The position numbers and the translations under genes were made by a program. The notes below the pieces were generated by a model that saw only the letters and a program-made list of their open reading frames with translations, made no database searches and had not been told where the DNA came from. A DNA stretch of 64,000 nucleotides, taken from NCBI GenBank assembly GCA_002786065.1, contig NHNY01000012.1, positions 62,001 to 126,000 of the forward strand, read 5' to 3'. The first letter of the stretch is position 1. Each line of letters opens with the position of its first letter. Source of the stretch: Microcyclospora pomicola (lineage: Eukaryota > Ascomycota > Dothideomycetes > Capnodiales). Of this stretch, positions 31,592 through 41,664 are shown piece by piece.

Positions 31592-33622
31592 ATGACGAGT
31601 CTGGTCAAGATGGGAGAGCAAGATGAGGGCAGTGGCACCGGCTCAGGATTTGGACGTATCGTGCTGATACTCACTGGCGTTTCTGCACTTACGGCGTGCC
31701 TCCTCACTCTCTTGACCACGCTTCTCCAAGCCAAGAACTATCGCAAACCACTCCTCCAGCGCCATGTCATCCGCATCTTCGTCCTCGTTCCGATCTTCTC
31801 TCTCGCCTCCTGGGCGTCCCTCACGTCGCTGAAAGTCGCTTTCTGGATCGAGCCGTTTCGCGACGTCTACGAAGCATTCACCCTCTATACCTTCTTCCAG
31901 CTGCTGGTAAACTTCCTTGGCGGGGAGAGGAGCCTGATCATCATGATGCATGGACGACCGCCTGTGGACCATCTGTGGCCCTTGAACCACTGTTTCACCA
32001 AAGTCGACATTAGCGACCCACACATGTTCTTATCCATCAAGAGAGGTATCCTGCAGTACACTTGGATCAAGCCGATCTTGGCTATAGCTACTGTCGCCAT
32101 GAAGGCCACTGGCACATTCAAAGACGGTGTTATCAGTTGGAACTCGGGATACTTCTGGACGAGCGTCATCTACAACGTCTCAATATGTTGGTCACTGTAC
32201 GATCTGGCTTTGTTCTGGGTCTGCATGTCTGCCGATCTTCAGCCTTTCCGTCCGATGCCCAAATTCTTGTGCATCAAGGGTATCATCTTCGCGAGTTGGT
32301 GGCAGGGCTTTTTCCTGTCGATTCTCGTGTTCCTCGGTGCGATACCCAGCATTGGAGGGGGGTACACGGCGGACAACCTGGCCACTGCGATTCAGGATGC
32401 TTTGATCTGCTTCGAGATGCCTTTCTTTGCCATCTCGCACTGGTATGCGTTCAGCTGGAAGGACTACGCCGACCGCACCATATCAGATGCTCGTATGCCA
32501 GTGAAATTCGCGCTTCGAGATGCGTTCGGACCGAGGGATTTGATTGAAGACGCGAAAGAGACGTTCAGTGGTAAGAAGTACGAGTATAGATATTTTGACG
32601 CTGAGGATAATGTCATGGCTCACGAGGACTCAACAAGTCGAGAAGCGAGGATGAGGGAGGGCATGCGATATGAGCGTAATGGGAAGGGCAAATACTGGAT
32701 TCCTGCACCTGGCCATGAGGCAAAGCAACCGCTTCTCGCACGCTTCACCGACAGCAGAGCGCGGACTATGAGCCCAGGGGGCGGTGGAAGCCACAGTAGG
32801 GAGCGTCATCCGCCGCACGGATACGGAACAAGTGAGGAAACGGGTGAGCCGCAGTTGGATGATGACGAGGAGCGGCTGTATAGCAAGGCGCGAGCACTGG
32901 AGTTCGGTGATTGGAATTATCCAGTCATCAACACGCACTATGCTTCGCGTGAAGACCGTCTCAACAGCGATCCCAACATGCTCAGCGCCAGCACGAACCG
33001 CGCCATACTACAACCTACCGCAGCTAACAGGCAGCGAAGGAAGAGCCGAATCAAGTCAATACAAGAAGACACGCATCAACACAGCAATTTGCACAAGGAC
33101 GGGTCACATCGGCCCAGCTCTAGCAGCACGGAAAGCTCCTCGAAGGGTAAGAGTCGGCTTGCTGCTCTACCCATCATCGGTGAGCTCGTTCGCCACAAAT
33201 CCTCTTCTTCCTCAAACTCTGCCAACTCGCAACTCGTCGATCTTGTAGTCGAAGACGAGGAGGCAGAGCAGATCGAGCGTGTCCGCGCCAGGAAAGAGGG
33301 CGGACCGGGTTGGAACTCGGTGGAGCAGAAACACTTCGTCCAGGTCGAAGAAAACGGCGACGAGGTTGAAGAGGTCCGACAAGGTTTCAATCCGGATCAA
33401 CCGGAGACACAAATACCCGACGGGAGTCACACACTCGATGCCCCTTTCAAGATTGGCGACGGTGATGACGACGATAGTGAAGAGCAACCGGTCAACGATC
33501 AGAAAGGTGTTGACGAGACTGGCCACGAGCAGCCGTGGGAAGAGCGGCAATATGGTGACAAAAGCACCGATGATGCCAATGCAAGTCCGTTCGAAGATGA
33601 GCGCAAAGCTTGGGGTTCTTGA
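31592..33622 (+). CDS. DUF300/TMEM184 (OST-alpha family) membrane protein
   Basis: This is a single-exon, 676-residue protein. Residues ~18-290 contain seven membrane helices of the Solute_trans_a (DUF300, TMEM184/OST-alpha) family: IVLILTGVSALTACLLTLLT, VIRIFVLVPIFSLASWASL, and others, with the family motifs ERSLIIMMHGRPP, ILQYTWIKPILAIATVAMKA, FRPMPKFLCIKGIIFASWWQ, and FEMPFFAISHWYAFSWKDY. The last ~380 residues are a hydrophilic cytosolic tail rich in Ser, Glu and Asp, containing SSSSTESSSKGKSRLAALP. Family members in plants and fungi sit on the vacuolar or late endosomal membrane; transport substrate is unknown. The next in-frame ATG (31610) is an alternative start. Confidence 0.88.
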   Translation: MTSLVKMGEQDEGSGTGSGFGRIVLILTGVSALTACLLTLLTTLLQAKNYRKPLLQRHVIRIFVLVPIFSLASWASLTSLKVAFWIEPFRDVYEAFTLYTFFQLLVNFLGGERSLIIMMHGRPPVDHLWPLNHCFTKVDISDPHMFLSIKRGILQYTWIKPILAIATVAMKATGTFKDGVISWNSGYFWTSVIYNVSICWSLYDLALFWVCMSADLQPFRPMPKFLCIKGIIFASWWQGFFLSILVFLGAIPSIGGGYTADNLATAIQDALICFEMPFFAISHWYAFSWKDYADRTISDARMPVKFALRDAFGPRDLIEDAKETFSGKKYEYRYFDAEDNVMAHEDSTSREARMREGMRYERNGKGKYWIPAPGHEAKQPLLARFTDSRARTMSPGGGGSHSRERHPPHGYGTSEETGEPQLDDDEERLYSKARALEFGDWNYPVINTHYASREDRLNSDPNMLSASTNRAILQPTAANRQRRKSRIKSIQEDTHQHSNLHKDGSHRPSSSSTESSSKGKSRLAALPIIGELVRHKSSSSSNSANSQLVDLVVEDEEAEQIERVRARKEGGPGWNSVEQKHFVQVEENGDEVEEVRQGFNPDQPETQIPDGSHTLDAPFKIGDGDDDDSEEQPVNDQKGVDETGHEQPWEERQYGDKSTDDANASPFEDERKAWGS

Positions 33623-34235
33623 GTCTGCAGTTTCAGCGGCGTCCCAGGTGTGCTCAGGAGCTTTGTGAGCGCTATTTCGCAAATGTCTGTGTACATGCTT
33701 AGAGTCCACGTAATGGAGGCGATGCAAGCGATGGCGTTGTGGAGACTATTTCAATTTACTATTTTACACTGATTTCGAGTTGTTCTGCTGCGTTCTGTTT
33801 CCATTGTCCACATATATGCCTGATGTTATTAATATGATATCCACTTGTATGTCGACTCTTGATCAAAATGTCGTTTGATACCTCAAGTATCATGCCGTGC
33901 GTTAGATATCAAAATTCGATAACTCCGGCTCAACCTCTACATTCCTTCATGATCCCAAGATAAAGACTTGGGTGAGAACGATAGAACTGCACGGAGTCTT
34001 TGATACGTGCAGGTAGTTACTCATATATGTACCTACCTTTATTGGTATGTCCAGGATGCCATCATCCAGGAAGATCAATGATCCTAGGGTTAGGGTTGGC
34101 ATGACCGAGGCAATCGGCTACTAATAAATGGAGTACTACATGTTCATCACGGCTAGCTCATCAATGGCCACACAATACTGATACATCGATATCATGTTGT
34201 GAACATTCTATATCGGTTAGAGAAGAACTGATAGC
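33623..34235. other. intergenic
   Basis: This is 613 rather AT-rich bases with no gene. It contains a short inverted repeat (tgatac-ctcaa-gtatca, about 33876-33892) and a two-unit telomere-like motif at about 34083-34098, listed separately. Confidence 0.5.
34083..34098 (+). promoter_or_regulatory. telobox-like CTAGGGTTAGGGTT motif
   Basis: The sequence cctagggttagggttgg contains two copies of the TTAGGG telomere unit. Short internal copies (teloboxes) are bound by TRF-like Myb proteins and occur in fungal and plant promoters. It is ~140 bases upstream of the thiolase-like gene. Two units are too few to show a telomere-derived insertion. Confidence 0.35.
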
Positions 34236-36188
34236 ATGGAAGCGACTCTGAGGAAAACACCGATCATCGTCGGAGTGGCAGATATTGTCAACCGATCGAA
34301 ACAGATCAAAGATGCAATCGAGCCATCTCAATTGATGCTCCAGTCCATCCAGGCCGCTTTACAAGATACTGGGTTATCATCTACAGCAGCTGCGACGTTA
34401 CAATCACACATCGATAGTGTCAGTGTCGTCAGGACTTGGACCTGGCCGTATCCCGATTTACCTGGATTGCTCTCTGAGAAGCTGGGTGTGAAGCCCGGAC
34501 ATCAAGTGTACAGCGATCATGGAGGCAACTCACCCGCTGCATTTGTCGATGAGGCCGCAAGGCGGATCTCCAAAGGACAGAGCAAGGTGGCCGTTGTAAC
34601 TGGTGGGGAGGCTTTGGCTTCACGTACGTATCATGCGAGGCAAATAGCGTGAGGGATGGATATTGACAGGGACAGTGTCGGCTTGTGCTGCGGCGAAACA
34701 GATGCCACCGCCAAATTGGTCGACACCAGCAGAGGATGTAAATTCCGTCTTCTCGCCCACGACTCGTCAGCTGAAGAAAGGTATCCTAAGGTATCTCTAC
34801 ATTAAGTGATCGTCAAGAAGCTGATTTTGTTAGACATTGGAGCTCGCCACGCAATTGGCAGCCCCATACAACTCTATCCCTTGTATGAGAACAGCTTTCG
34901 TGCGCATCGGAACCAGACCATCAGCGACAATCATGCCGAATCTGTAGAGCTTTATGCCGAGTTTGCGAAAGTCGCAGAAGGCAATGAATACGCATGGAAC
35001 TATGGTAGCGCGGCAGAAACAAAGAAAAGCATTGGGACGGTGTCGAAGAAAAACCGGATGATCTGTCTTCCATGTAGGTCTTGCCCTGTGATCAACATGT
35101 TCTATGCTGATCGATGTGCAAGACCCATTGTTGATGAACGCTTTCAACACCGTTAATCTAGCTGCGGCATGTATCATGACTTCAACAGAGTATGCAAGAG
35201 AACTGGGTATCCCCGAGAGCAAATGGGTCTATCCACTCGGTGGTGCCGGCACCAAGGACAGCAGCGACTGTAAGTTGATTTAATCCTTTGTGCAAGACCG
35301 ACTGAAGCTAACAAATCTTGCTCGAACCAGTCTGGCTGCGTCCTAATTTCTGGTGGAGTCCGTCGATCTCGAGATCTTTAGATGCCGCCATGAAGGTTTC
35401 AGCTCTGGAACGAGACGACATAGACCTCTTCGATTTCTACTCGTATGCTATATGGCTGGCGCTCGTGTGGAAATGAGGACTGACCTCTCGATAGCTGTTT
35501 TCCCATCGTCCCCAAACTCGCATGCCACCATCTCGGCATGCCTATCACAAACGGCGCAAAGCCCATCACACTACTCGGTGGTCTCACGTCGTTTGGTGGA
35601 GCGGGCAACAATTACTCAATGCATGTCAGTGATGCCGCCGAAGCCGGTTATGCTGAGAACAGTGCTGATGGAATACTCGCAGGCGATAACAGAGATGAGC
35701 CGCCAACTGAGGAAAGGCAATGGAAGAATCGGACTGGTCCTGGCTAACGGCGGCTGGATCTCCTATCAGAATGTCATTTGCATTTCCTCAAGTCCTCGCG
35801 CCGATGGTCTGGCGTATCCTGACCAAGATCCACTTCCGGATCTTGTCACCGACGTTCAGGTGCCTGTGATCGAGGAAGCTGCAGAGGGAGATGCCATCAT
35901 TGAAGTATGTCATCAGCGAGACACTGCGTTACATGGCAAAGTACTGATCCAACCGCTTTCCAGACATATACTGTAGACTTCGGTCGTGACGGCAGTCCTT
36001 CGCGAGGTCACGTCGTAGGCCGGCTCAAGAAGAACGGGCATCGTTTTCTTGCCAATCATGCGGATGCTAGGACTTTACAGGAGCTTTGCAGCACCAGCAT
36101 CGAGCCAGTAGGAAGAAGTGGCAGAGTTAGCCAAGATGGCAAGGGCAGGAACCTTTTTGCCATCGGACGCGATTCAGCCAAGTTGTAG
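34236..36188 (+). CDS. thiolase-like protein (type 1, with additional C-terminal domain)
   Basis: Eight exons (34236-34623, 34670-34780, 34834-35073, 35123-35269, 35331-35442, 35495-35624, 35683-35904, 35964-36188) give 524 residues. Exon joins restore family blocks such as YPLYENSFRAHRNQ, AEFAKVAEGNEYAWNYG, RMICLPYPLLMNAFNTVNLA, ESKWVYPLGGAGTKDSSDF, DIDLFDFYSCFPIVPKLACH and LLGGLTSFGGAGNNYSMHAI. It belongs to the SCP2-thiolase-like group often annotated as acetyl-CoA acetyltransferase-like. The position where thiolases carry the catalytic cysteine reads HGGNSPAAFVDEA, with no cysteine, so ordinary thiolysis is doubtful. Residues from ~445 form the extra C-terminal domain (TYTVDFGRDGSPSRGHVVGR). 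There is no clear mitochondrial or C-terminal peroxisomal signal (it ends DSAKL, not an SKL-type signal by strict consensus). Confidence 0.88.
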
Positions 36189-36554
36189 ATGATCAAACAT
36201 AGTATCCGCAAGGGCGCCCATCTACTCCATGTTGCGCGCGACACCTTCTGTCATCATGTATTGGAGCTACATTGTTGAAGCTGTCAGTATAAGAGGTCGG
36301 GCATCGCCGGAGTTGCTGCGGTCATTAGTCAGGATTCTCGGGAGTCTCGAGATTTTGGGGGTGCTAACACATGCGTGACAGTCCAGAAACACATTGAACC
36401 TCACTTGAACATTCCATTCTCTGAATTGCCGTGTCACTCACCACCACACGAAATCTCGATTGCCACATCATTGGAGCCCAGACCATCATATTTCACGAAA
36501 CTTTCGTTCTCATTCAAGCCCGGCGCATGCGGTCGGCCTCCCACATCCATCTCT
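36189..36554 (+). other. intergenic, carrier gene upstream region
   Basis: This is 366 bases. The carrier frame stays open upstream to about 36375 without an ATG, so this part is taken as leader or promoter. Nothing else is seen. Confidence 0.5.
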
Positions 36555-37859
36555 ATGGTCCTAGCCCGTGAGGCGGACTACAACTCAAACAGTGATTCCA
36601 ACATTCCTCTTACACACTCCATCATCAACGATGGTGCGCACAGCACATCTCGGGCGGACAACATGGCGGATATGCCACAGACGGAAGGTTTTCGCGCGGA
36701 GATGACGAACGGCCGAGTAGAGGTTGATGATGAGGCATATCGGCCCCCATACATCCATGCCATGTTGGCAGGTGGTCTGGGGGGAACAGTAGGAGATATG
36801 CTGATGCACAGTCTGGACACGGTAAAGACGCGCCAACAAGGAGATCCGCACATGCCGCCGAAATATACCAGTATGGGCAACACATACTACACCATCTTCC
36901 GACAAGAAGGACTGTGGCGGGGTCTGTATGGAGGAGTTACGCCAGCGTTCCTCGGAAGCTTCGGAGGCACGCTGATATTCTTCGGGTGCTACGAGTGGAG
37001 CAAGAGACAGATGATTGATCGGGGTGTGACGCCTTCAATGGCATACTTCGCCTCGGGCTTCGTGGCGGATCTTGCAGCAAGTCCACTGTACGTACCCACG
37101 GAGGTTTTGAAGACCAGGTTGCAACTTCAAGGACGCTACAACAACCCTTTCTTCAGCTCGGGGTACAACTATCGCTCTAGCATGCATGCAATACGCACCA
37201 TTTATCGCGCAGAGGGTTTGGCGGAGCTCTTCTCTGGCTACAAGGCGACGCTCAGTCGGGATCTACCCTTCTCAGCTTTACAATTCGCATTCTACGAGCA
37301 AGAACAAAAGTGGGCCAAGCAATTCGTCGGACCCGGGAAGGATATTGGTCTCCCTCTAGAAATCTTGACGGGAGCCACAGCTGGCGGTATGGCTGGAATC
37401 ATCACATGTCCGCTTGACGTCGTGAAGACACGCATTCAGACGGAGCTGGACCCGGATGTCGTTGCGGCAGCACGCAGCTCGAAGAAGAGCTCTACACCAG
37501 TGGCGGCCGCAGGCTCCACATCGACTCCTCCGCCGACTTCGCCTCATCGACCGTCCGCAGCAGTGAACACGGCGAACTCACGTTCGACAACGCAGAAGCT
37601 TCCGATCTCGACGTCTGGCCCCTCTACTGCACTCAAGCAGCATGGCCAAGTCCCGCTTGACACCGAGTCTGTTGTGAAAGCGTTGCGCATCATCTATCGG
37701 ACTGAAGGGTTTGCCGGATGGTTTCGTGGGGTGGGACCGAGAGCGGTGTGGACGAGTGTACAAAGTGGTACGATGCTTGTGGTGTATCAGAACCTGATCA
37801 AGTGGTTCGATGGGCATCCTCTGGTCGACGGGGACGAAGGACTGAGAGGCTGGGGTTGA
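36555..37859 (+). CDS. MME1: mitochondrial carrier protein (Mme1-like)
   Basis: This is a single-exon, 434-residue SLC25-family protein with three carrier repeats in the inner mitochondrial membrane. The signature motifs are HSLDTVKTR (first repeat, Ser replacing Pro), YVPTEVLKTR (second) and CPLDVVKTR (third). Blocks such as FVADLAASPLYVPTEVLKTR followed by LQLQGRYNNPFFSSGYNYRS and LSRDLPFSALQFAFYEQEQK match yeast Mme1 (YMR166C), reported to export magnesium from mitochondria. The third repeat carries a low-complexity loop of about 75 residues rich in Ser, Thr and Pro after KTRIQTELD. It would face the matrix or intermembrane space and is longer than in yeast. I chose ATG 36555, the first ATG of the frame; a start at MADMPQTE (~36664) is also possible. 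Confidence 0.86.
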   Translation: MVLAREADYNSNSDSNIPLTHSIINDGAHSTSRADNMADMPQTEGFRAEMTNGRVEVDDEAYRPPYIHAMLAGGLGGTVGDMLMHSLDTVKTRQQGDPHMPPKYTSMGNTYYTIFRQEGLWRGLYGGVTPAFLGSFGGTLIFFGCYEWSKRQMIDRGVTPSMAYFASGFVADLAASPLYVPTEVLKTRLQLQGRYNNPFFSSGYNYRSSMHAIRTIYRAEGLAELFSGYKATLSRDLPFSALQFAFYEQEQKWAKQFVGPGKDIGLPLEILTGATAGGMAGIITCPLDVVKTRIQTELDPDVVAAARSSKKSSTPVAAAGSTSTPPPTSPHRPSAAVNTANSRSTTQKLPISTSGPSTALKQHGQVPLDTESVVKALRIIYRTEGFAGWFRGVGPRAVWTSVQSGTMLVVYQNLIKWFDGHPLVDGDEGLRGWG

Positions 37860-39070
37860 GGCAGAGATCTGAGTCATTGAGCAGAAATCTTCTCTTGAGT
37901 CATGAATATACTTGTACCATAAGATAGACGCCAAGCTTTGATCACGATGCTGAGAACAACAGCGGTGGTCGAGGATAAGCTTGGCCGGACTAGCATAGCG
38001 AATATGTGATATGTGGGCTACCACTTTTCATCGTCTTTGCGTCCTCAACCTCGTAGATTGAATGCCGTCGCCTACATCATTCATCATATGTGGAACACGT
38101 GTGCGGGAGGTTGCTTTATCCTCGCGCGCAGTTGTTTAGGCCTCGGCCGGGACTTCAAATTGTCCCGTCTGAGCGGAGTTGGAAGAGCTCGACCTGCATA
38201 TGAATATCGTAAACATGTACTGTTACTCCCGCCCATGCGGCTCAAAGAACGGAATGGTAAGGCATCCCTGCCATGTGCGGACTAGATTTCGCGCAGCCCG
38301 GAATGCCAACTCCGCAGGCCAACACCGACAATGGCGACGATCATGTTCAAACCGTTGACAACACAATGCCATTGACAAGGCAGACGCGTAACTGCATCCA
38401 GGCTACCTGCGGGCTGTGTTTGATCACACCACTTTTCAATGTCGGTACCATTCGGATCTTGACTCCGAGCATCCTAGACGAGGCTGTCGGCCAATTCGAA
38501 GCGTTCGCTACAAGCCTCGTATGACTTTAGCTCAGCCATATATGCGTTTCGTCGGAGTCATACATCGTCCACCCGTCCAATGCTGGAACAATCTCTTCGG
38601 ACGGGCCTCGACAGTCAAGATCAGGAATGGCTTGCTTGTCAATCCGAACCTGGCCCTTGTCACGCGTGTCACCACGGAATGCACAGGGCGTGTGATTCGC
38701 AAGGCTGCCTGCAGCTCTCTCACGGAACAGATGCTTGGGCGTGCGTGAGGCTGCGGGAGGCATTGGCCATGGCAGTATGGCTCATAACGCAGTATAAGTA
38801 TCGCGATGCTCTCCTTGCTTTTTGATTGTTCCCTCTCAGTACCTACACTATCAACTCATCCAATATATATCTCTTGAAGGCACAAACAAAGGGCAATACA
38901 AGAAGCTCAGGAGACATTGCAACACGACTTCATCTTATCAAACAATATCAGATCGCCTTCTTTCCTGCTTGGTTAGGCATTGTCTTCGAGCACTTCCATT
39001 CACCAAACAAACAAGTCCTACAACGCACCAACTCATCTACAAAATCAACCAAATACATCGATCCGCCAAC
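37860..39070. other. large intergenic region
   Basis: This is 1211 bases with no supported gene. Several short overlapping frames between 38013 and 38763 on both strands show no domain, no shared codon pattern and no splice logic. The right end (38790-39070) has a TATA-like cagtataagtat at about 38792 and CAAC-rich leader-like sequence, probably the promoter of the small gene at 39071. Confidence 0.5.
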
Positions 39071-39268
39071 ATGCCATCCGACACTGCCTCGATCAAATCA
39101 AGCTCCAGCACATCGTCTACCGCGCAACTGCTGAAGTCCCGCTTCCAGTCTCTCGGCAAGGCATCCAGCAAGACGACTGACGCGAGGTCACCGCGGGAGA
39201 AGCAGATGGATCAACGCCGAGACCAACCGAGCGCCCAAACGCTCTTAGCCATGAGTCTGGTGAGGTAG
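39071..39268 (+). CDS. possible small Ser-rich protein
   Basis: This is a 65-codon frame with a good fungal start context (cgccaacATGCC). It is preceded by a CAAC/AAA-rich leader-like stretch and a TATA-like box ~280 bases upstream. The product begins MPSDTASIKSSSSTSSTAQL and continues with basic, Ser- and Gln-rich sequence ending AMSLVR. Short Ser-rich proteins with a following basic helix (LLKSRFQSLGKASSK) are common in this fungal group and mostly uncharacterised. No domain is recognised, and chance opening cannot be excluded. Confidence 0.45.
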   Translation: MPSDTASIKSSSSTSSTAQLLKSRFQSLGKASSKTTDARSPREKQMDQRRDQPSAQTLLAMSLVR

Positions 39269-39595
39269 AGCAAGCAGCTCTGTTCTTGAAGGGTGGCAGG
39301 GTGTCCTGATGAGACGAGCCATTGAAAAGTTGAATGTTTCGGGTTTGCGGTGGCTTTTTCACGTGGCGTTTGGTCTTTTGTCTGGTTAGTAATGTTACAA
39401 TGACTCATAATAATCAATGGGGAAGCTTGCGAGGGCTCGGAGGATTAGTCTCTGCTGGAAGGAGTCGGAAAAGGGTCAAACGTGCTTCTCGCTTCGAAAT
39501 CATGAAATGCCATGCGGTGCACAAATAGTATGCTATAGACGATTGATAACCTTCTTCGTACTCAGGTCCCTTCTTATCTTGACATTATCATATTA
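39269..39595. other. intergenic between converging genes
   Basis: This 327-base 3' region is shared by the small gene at 39071 and the minus-strand flavoprotein. I see nothing specific in it. Confidence 0.5.
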
Positions 39596-40926
39596 TCACT
39601 TGTACAACAACCGATGAACCTCTTCCGCGATCGCCAGACTGCTCGTCAGCCCCGGGCTCTCGATGCCCAACAAGTTCACGAACCCATCAACACCTTCTTC
39701 CTTCTTGATGTAGAAGTCCTGGAAGTTCTGCCCAGCACTCGCGGTTGCGCCCAATTTACCCAACTTAGGTCGGATACCGGCATAGTCTAGTGCTACCGCA
39801 TCTACGTCGATACCGGGGAGATATGATTTGATATCCTCGAGCGCAGCTTGGAAACGCTCGGTGTTGGGGGACGGCGCAAGGTCCTGCGGCGAATCGACCC
39901 ACTCCACATCTGGGCCGAAGCGGATGCGGCCGGACATGTCGAGAGTCAGATGTGTACCCAGGCCGCCATGCCCAGGAACAGGTGCTGGGTACACAAGCGT
40001 TTTGGGCTTAGGTGATGATTTCGAGTAGGAGAAGTAGGTACCTTTGGCGTAAAAAGGCGTAATGTGGCGATCCGAGGGAAGGATCATGTTGTTGATCGCG
40101 CATGCGTATAGACCGGCGCTGTTGATCACCGTCTCGGCCGTGATGAAGGTTTGCTCGTCGCTATCGGGGTTCTGGTCTCGTGTTTGCGGAGCTGGGGACG
40201 ATGCTGTTGGCGGCGTAGCTCCTGGCGGGGCCGTCCAGATCTTCCAATCGCGGTCGTCGGCGGAAGGTGCTTGGATACGTGTGACTGGACTGGCAAGGGC
40301 CAGATCACCGCCTTCGTTCTCAAAGTCTCCTTGTAACCATTGCATGAACGAGTGCGAGTCCACGATACCAGTCGTCGGACTCTCCAGTACGCCGGCCTCG
40401 GCCCTGACATCAGGCTCTCTTCGCTGTGCCTCTTTCTTGCTGACGTAGTGGATGGGAATATCCATCGACTTGGCGAAGTCGTGGACTTTCTGAAGCTCAC
40501 CCATCTGCTCGTCAGTCTGCGCCACGATCCATTTGCCACAGTTCATATGTGGGATGGACTTTTCCGCGCATAAGTCGTACATCATCTGCTTGCCTTGCAG
40601 GCAGAGCCGAGTCTTGAGGGAGTCTGGTCCATAGTAGAGTCCTCCGTGGATGACCTGCAGGTCGTCAGACGATGCGTCTCGCCGTTGTGATAGATTGACT
40701 ATACTTCACTATTGCGACTGCTGGTTTCGCTACCGACCACGCCATGTTTCTCGATCAAGACGACTCGACTTCCTTCAACCTGTTGTAGCCGTCTAGCGAC
40801 GGCCAGTCCTACGGCTCCAGCACCAATGACCGCGTGCGTGAAGTCTGCATGTCTTGTTGATGTGGCAGAGAACGATCGGCTGTTGAAGGTGTGGCGACCG
40901 ATTTGAACAGCAGAGCGTGAGAACAT
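39596..40926 (-). CDS. L-2-hydroxyglutarate dehydrogenase-like FAD oxidoreductase
   Basis: It is expected to oxidise L-2-hydroxyglutarate to 2-oxoglutarate using FAD, in mitochondria. Two exons (40705-40926 and 39596-40654, minus strand) give 426 residues. The N-terminus is basic and Ser/Arg-rich without acidic residues ([20 protein letters not shown]), a likely mitochondrial presequence. The FAD dinucleotide-binding motif follows at ~33-45 ([18 protein letters not shown]). The splice joins SSRNSE to [18 protein letters not shown], the conserved block of this family. The 50-base intron (40655-40704) has a ctgac branch-like site. Later family blocks are [48 protein letters not shown], and [11 protein letters not shown] related DAO-family dehydrogenase is the main alternative. 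The preceding upstream frame opens with TTG, so ATG 40926 is preferred. Confidence 0.88.
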
Positions 40927-41664
40927 GTCAGAGTACCACGATCGCAACGGCAAGGGCGAACATTCAGGTCATGACCTAGAGACAGCTAGGAACAGGAGCT
41001 TTCACCGGTTATGTCCTACCGTCATCGTCCGCTCTACGAATGAATACATGAGATAAGAGGTGAGGTCGTTATCATGTCTTTCTCCGCGAAGCTGATTGAA
41101 TTATCCGAGATATTTCCGACACAACGCATACGCTAGCGGAGACATTAGACATCGGACACTGATTTCTTAAGGTGAGGTACGAAGGGTTCAACCGATACAA
41201 CCAGAAAGGACTAATATGCATGTTCCAGCGAACATGACGACCATATGGAGAACGCATTTTCTTTCGAAGCAGGATATGAAATTGTCGTGAAGTGCTCTCA
41301 TGTGTTCTGAGAAATAGCCACGCTTCGCGCGTTGCACTTTGTTCTCAGAGCCTCGAGTTGACAAGTCCACCCTGTAGGACTCTAGCAAGACCTGATATCT
41401 GCAGAATCGCGTTGAAGATGGTGCTGGGACACTGTACGAGGACCCGCGCTTAGCGACCACATGAGTATCAGTCTCGAGAATCAATGGGACATGATGCGAA
41501 CACGAATCTCCATTCATGCAAACACACGTACATGCAGGCTCGGAGATTTGCCAGTGTCCCATCACTTCTAGATTTATCCTCTCAACGCCTCGCTAATGGT
41601 AATATACCACACGGCAACCACAAGCAATGCTCTTCGTACTTGCCGCAATGCAAGATCACAAGAC
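40927..41664. other. intergenic
   Basis: This is 738 bases between the 5' end of the flavoprotein gene and the 3' end of the GlnRS gene. It has no gene. It contains one copy of a 20-base exact repeat (41021-41040). Confidence 0.5.
41021..41040. repeat. 20-base exact dispersed repeat, copy 1
   Basis: The sequence gtcatcgtccgctctacgaa occurs here and again, same orientation, at 48115-48134. This copy is ~95 bases upstream of the flavoprotein ATG. The flanks do not match. Confidence 0.8.

Noticed and set aside
38013-38763. Several overlapping frames of 60-110 codons
   Set aside because: No start context, domain, splice logic or strand preference; typical of random open frames in GC-balanced DNA.
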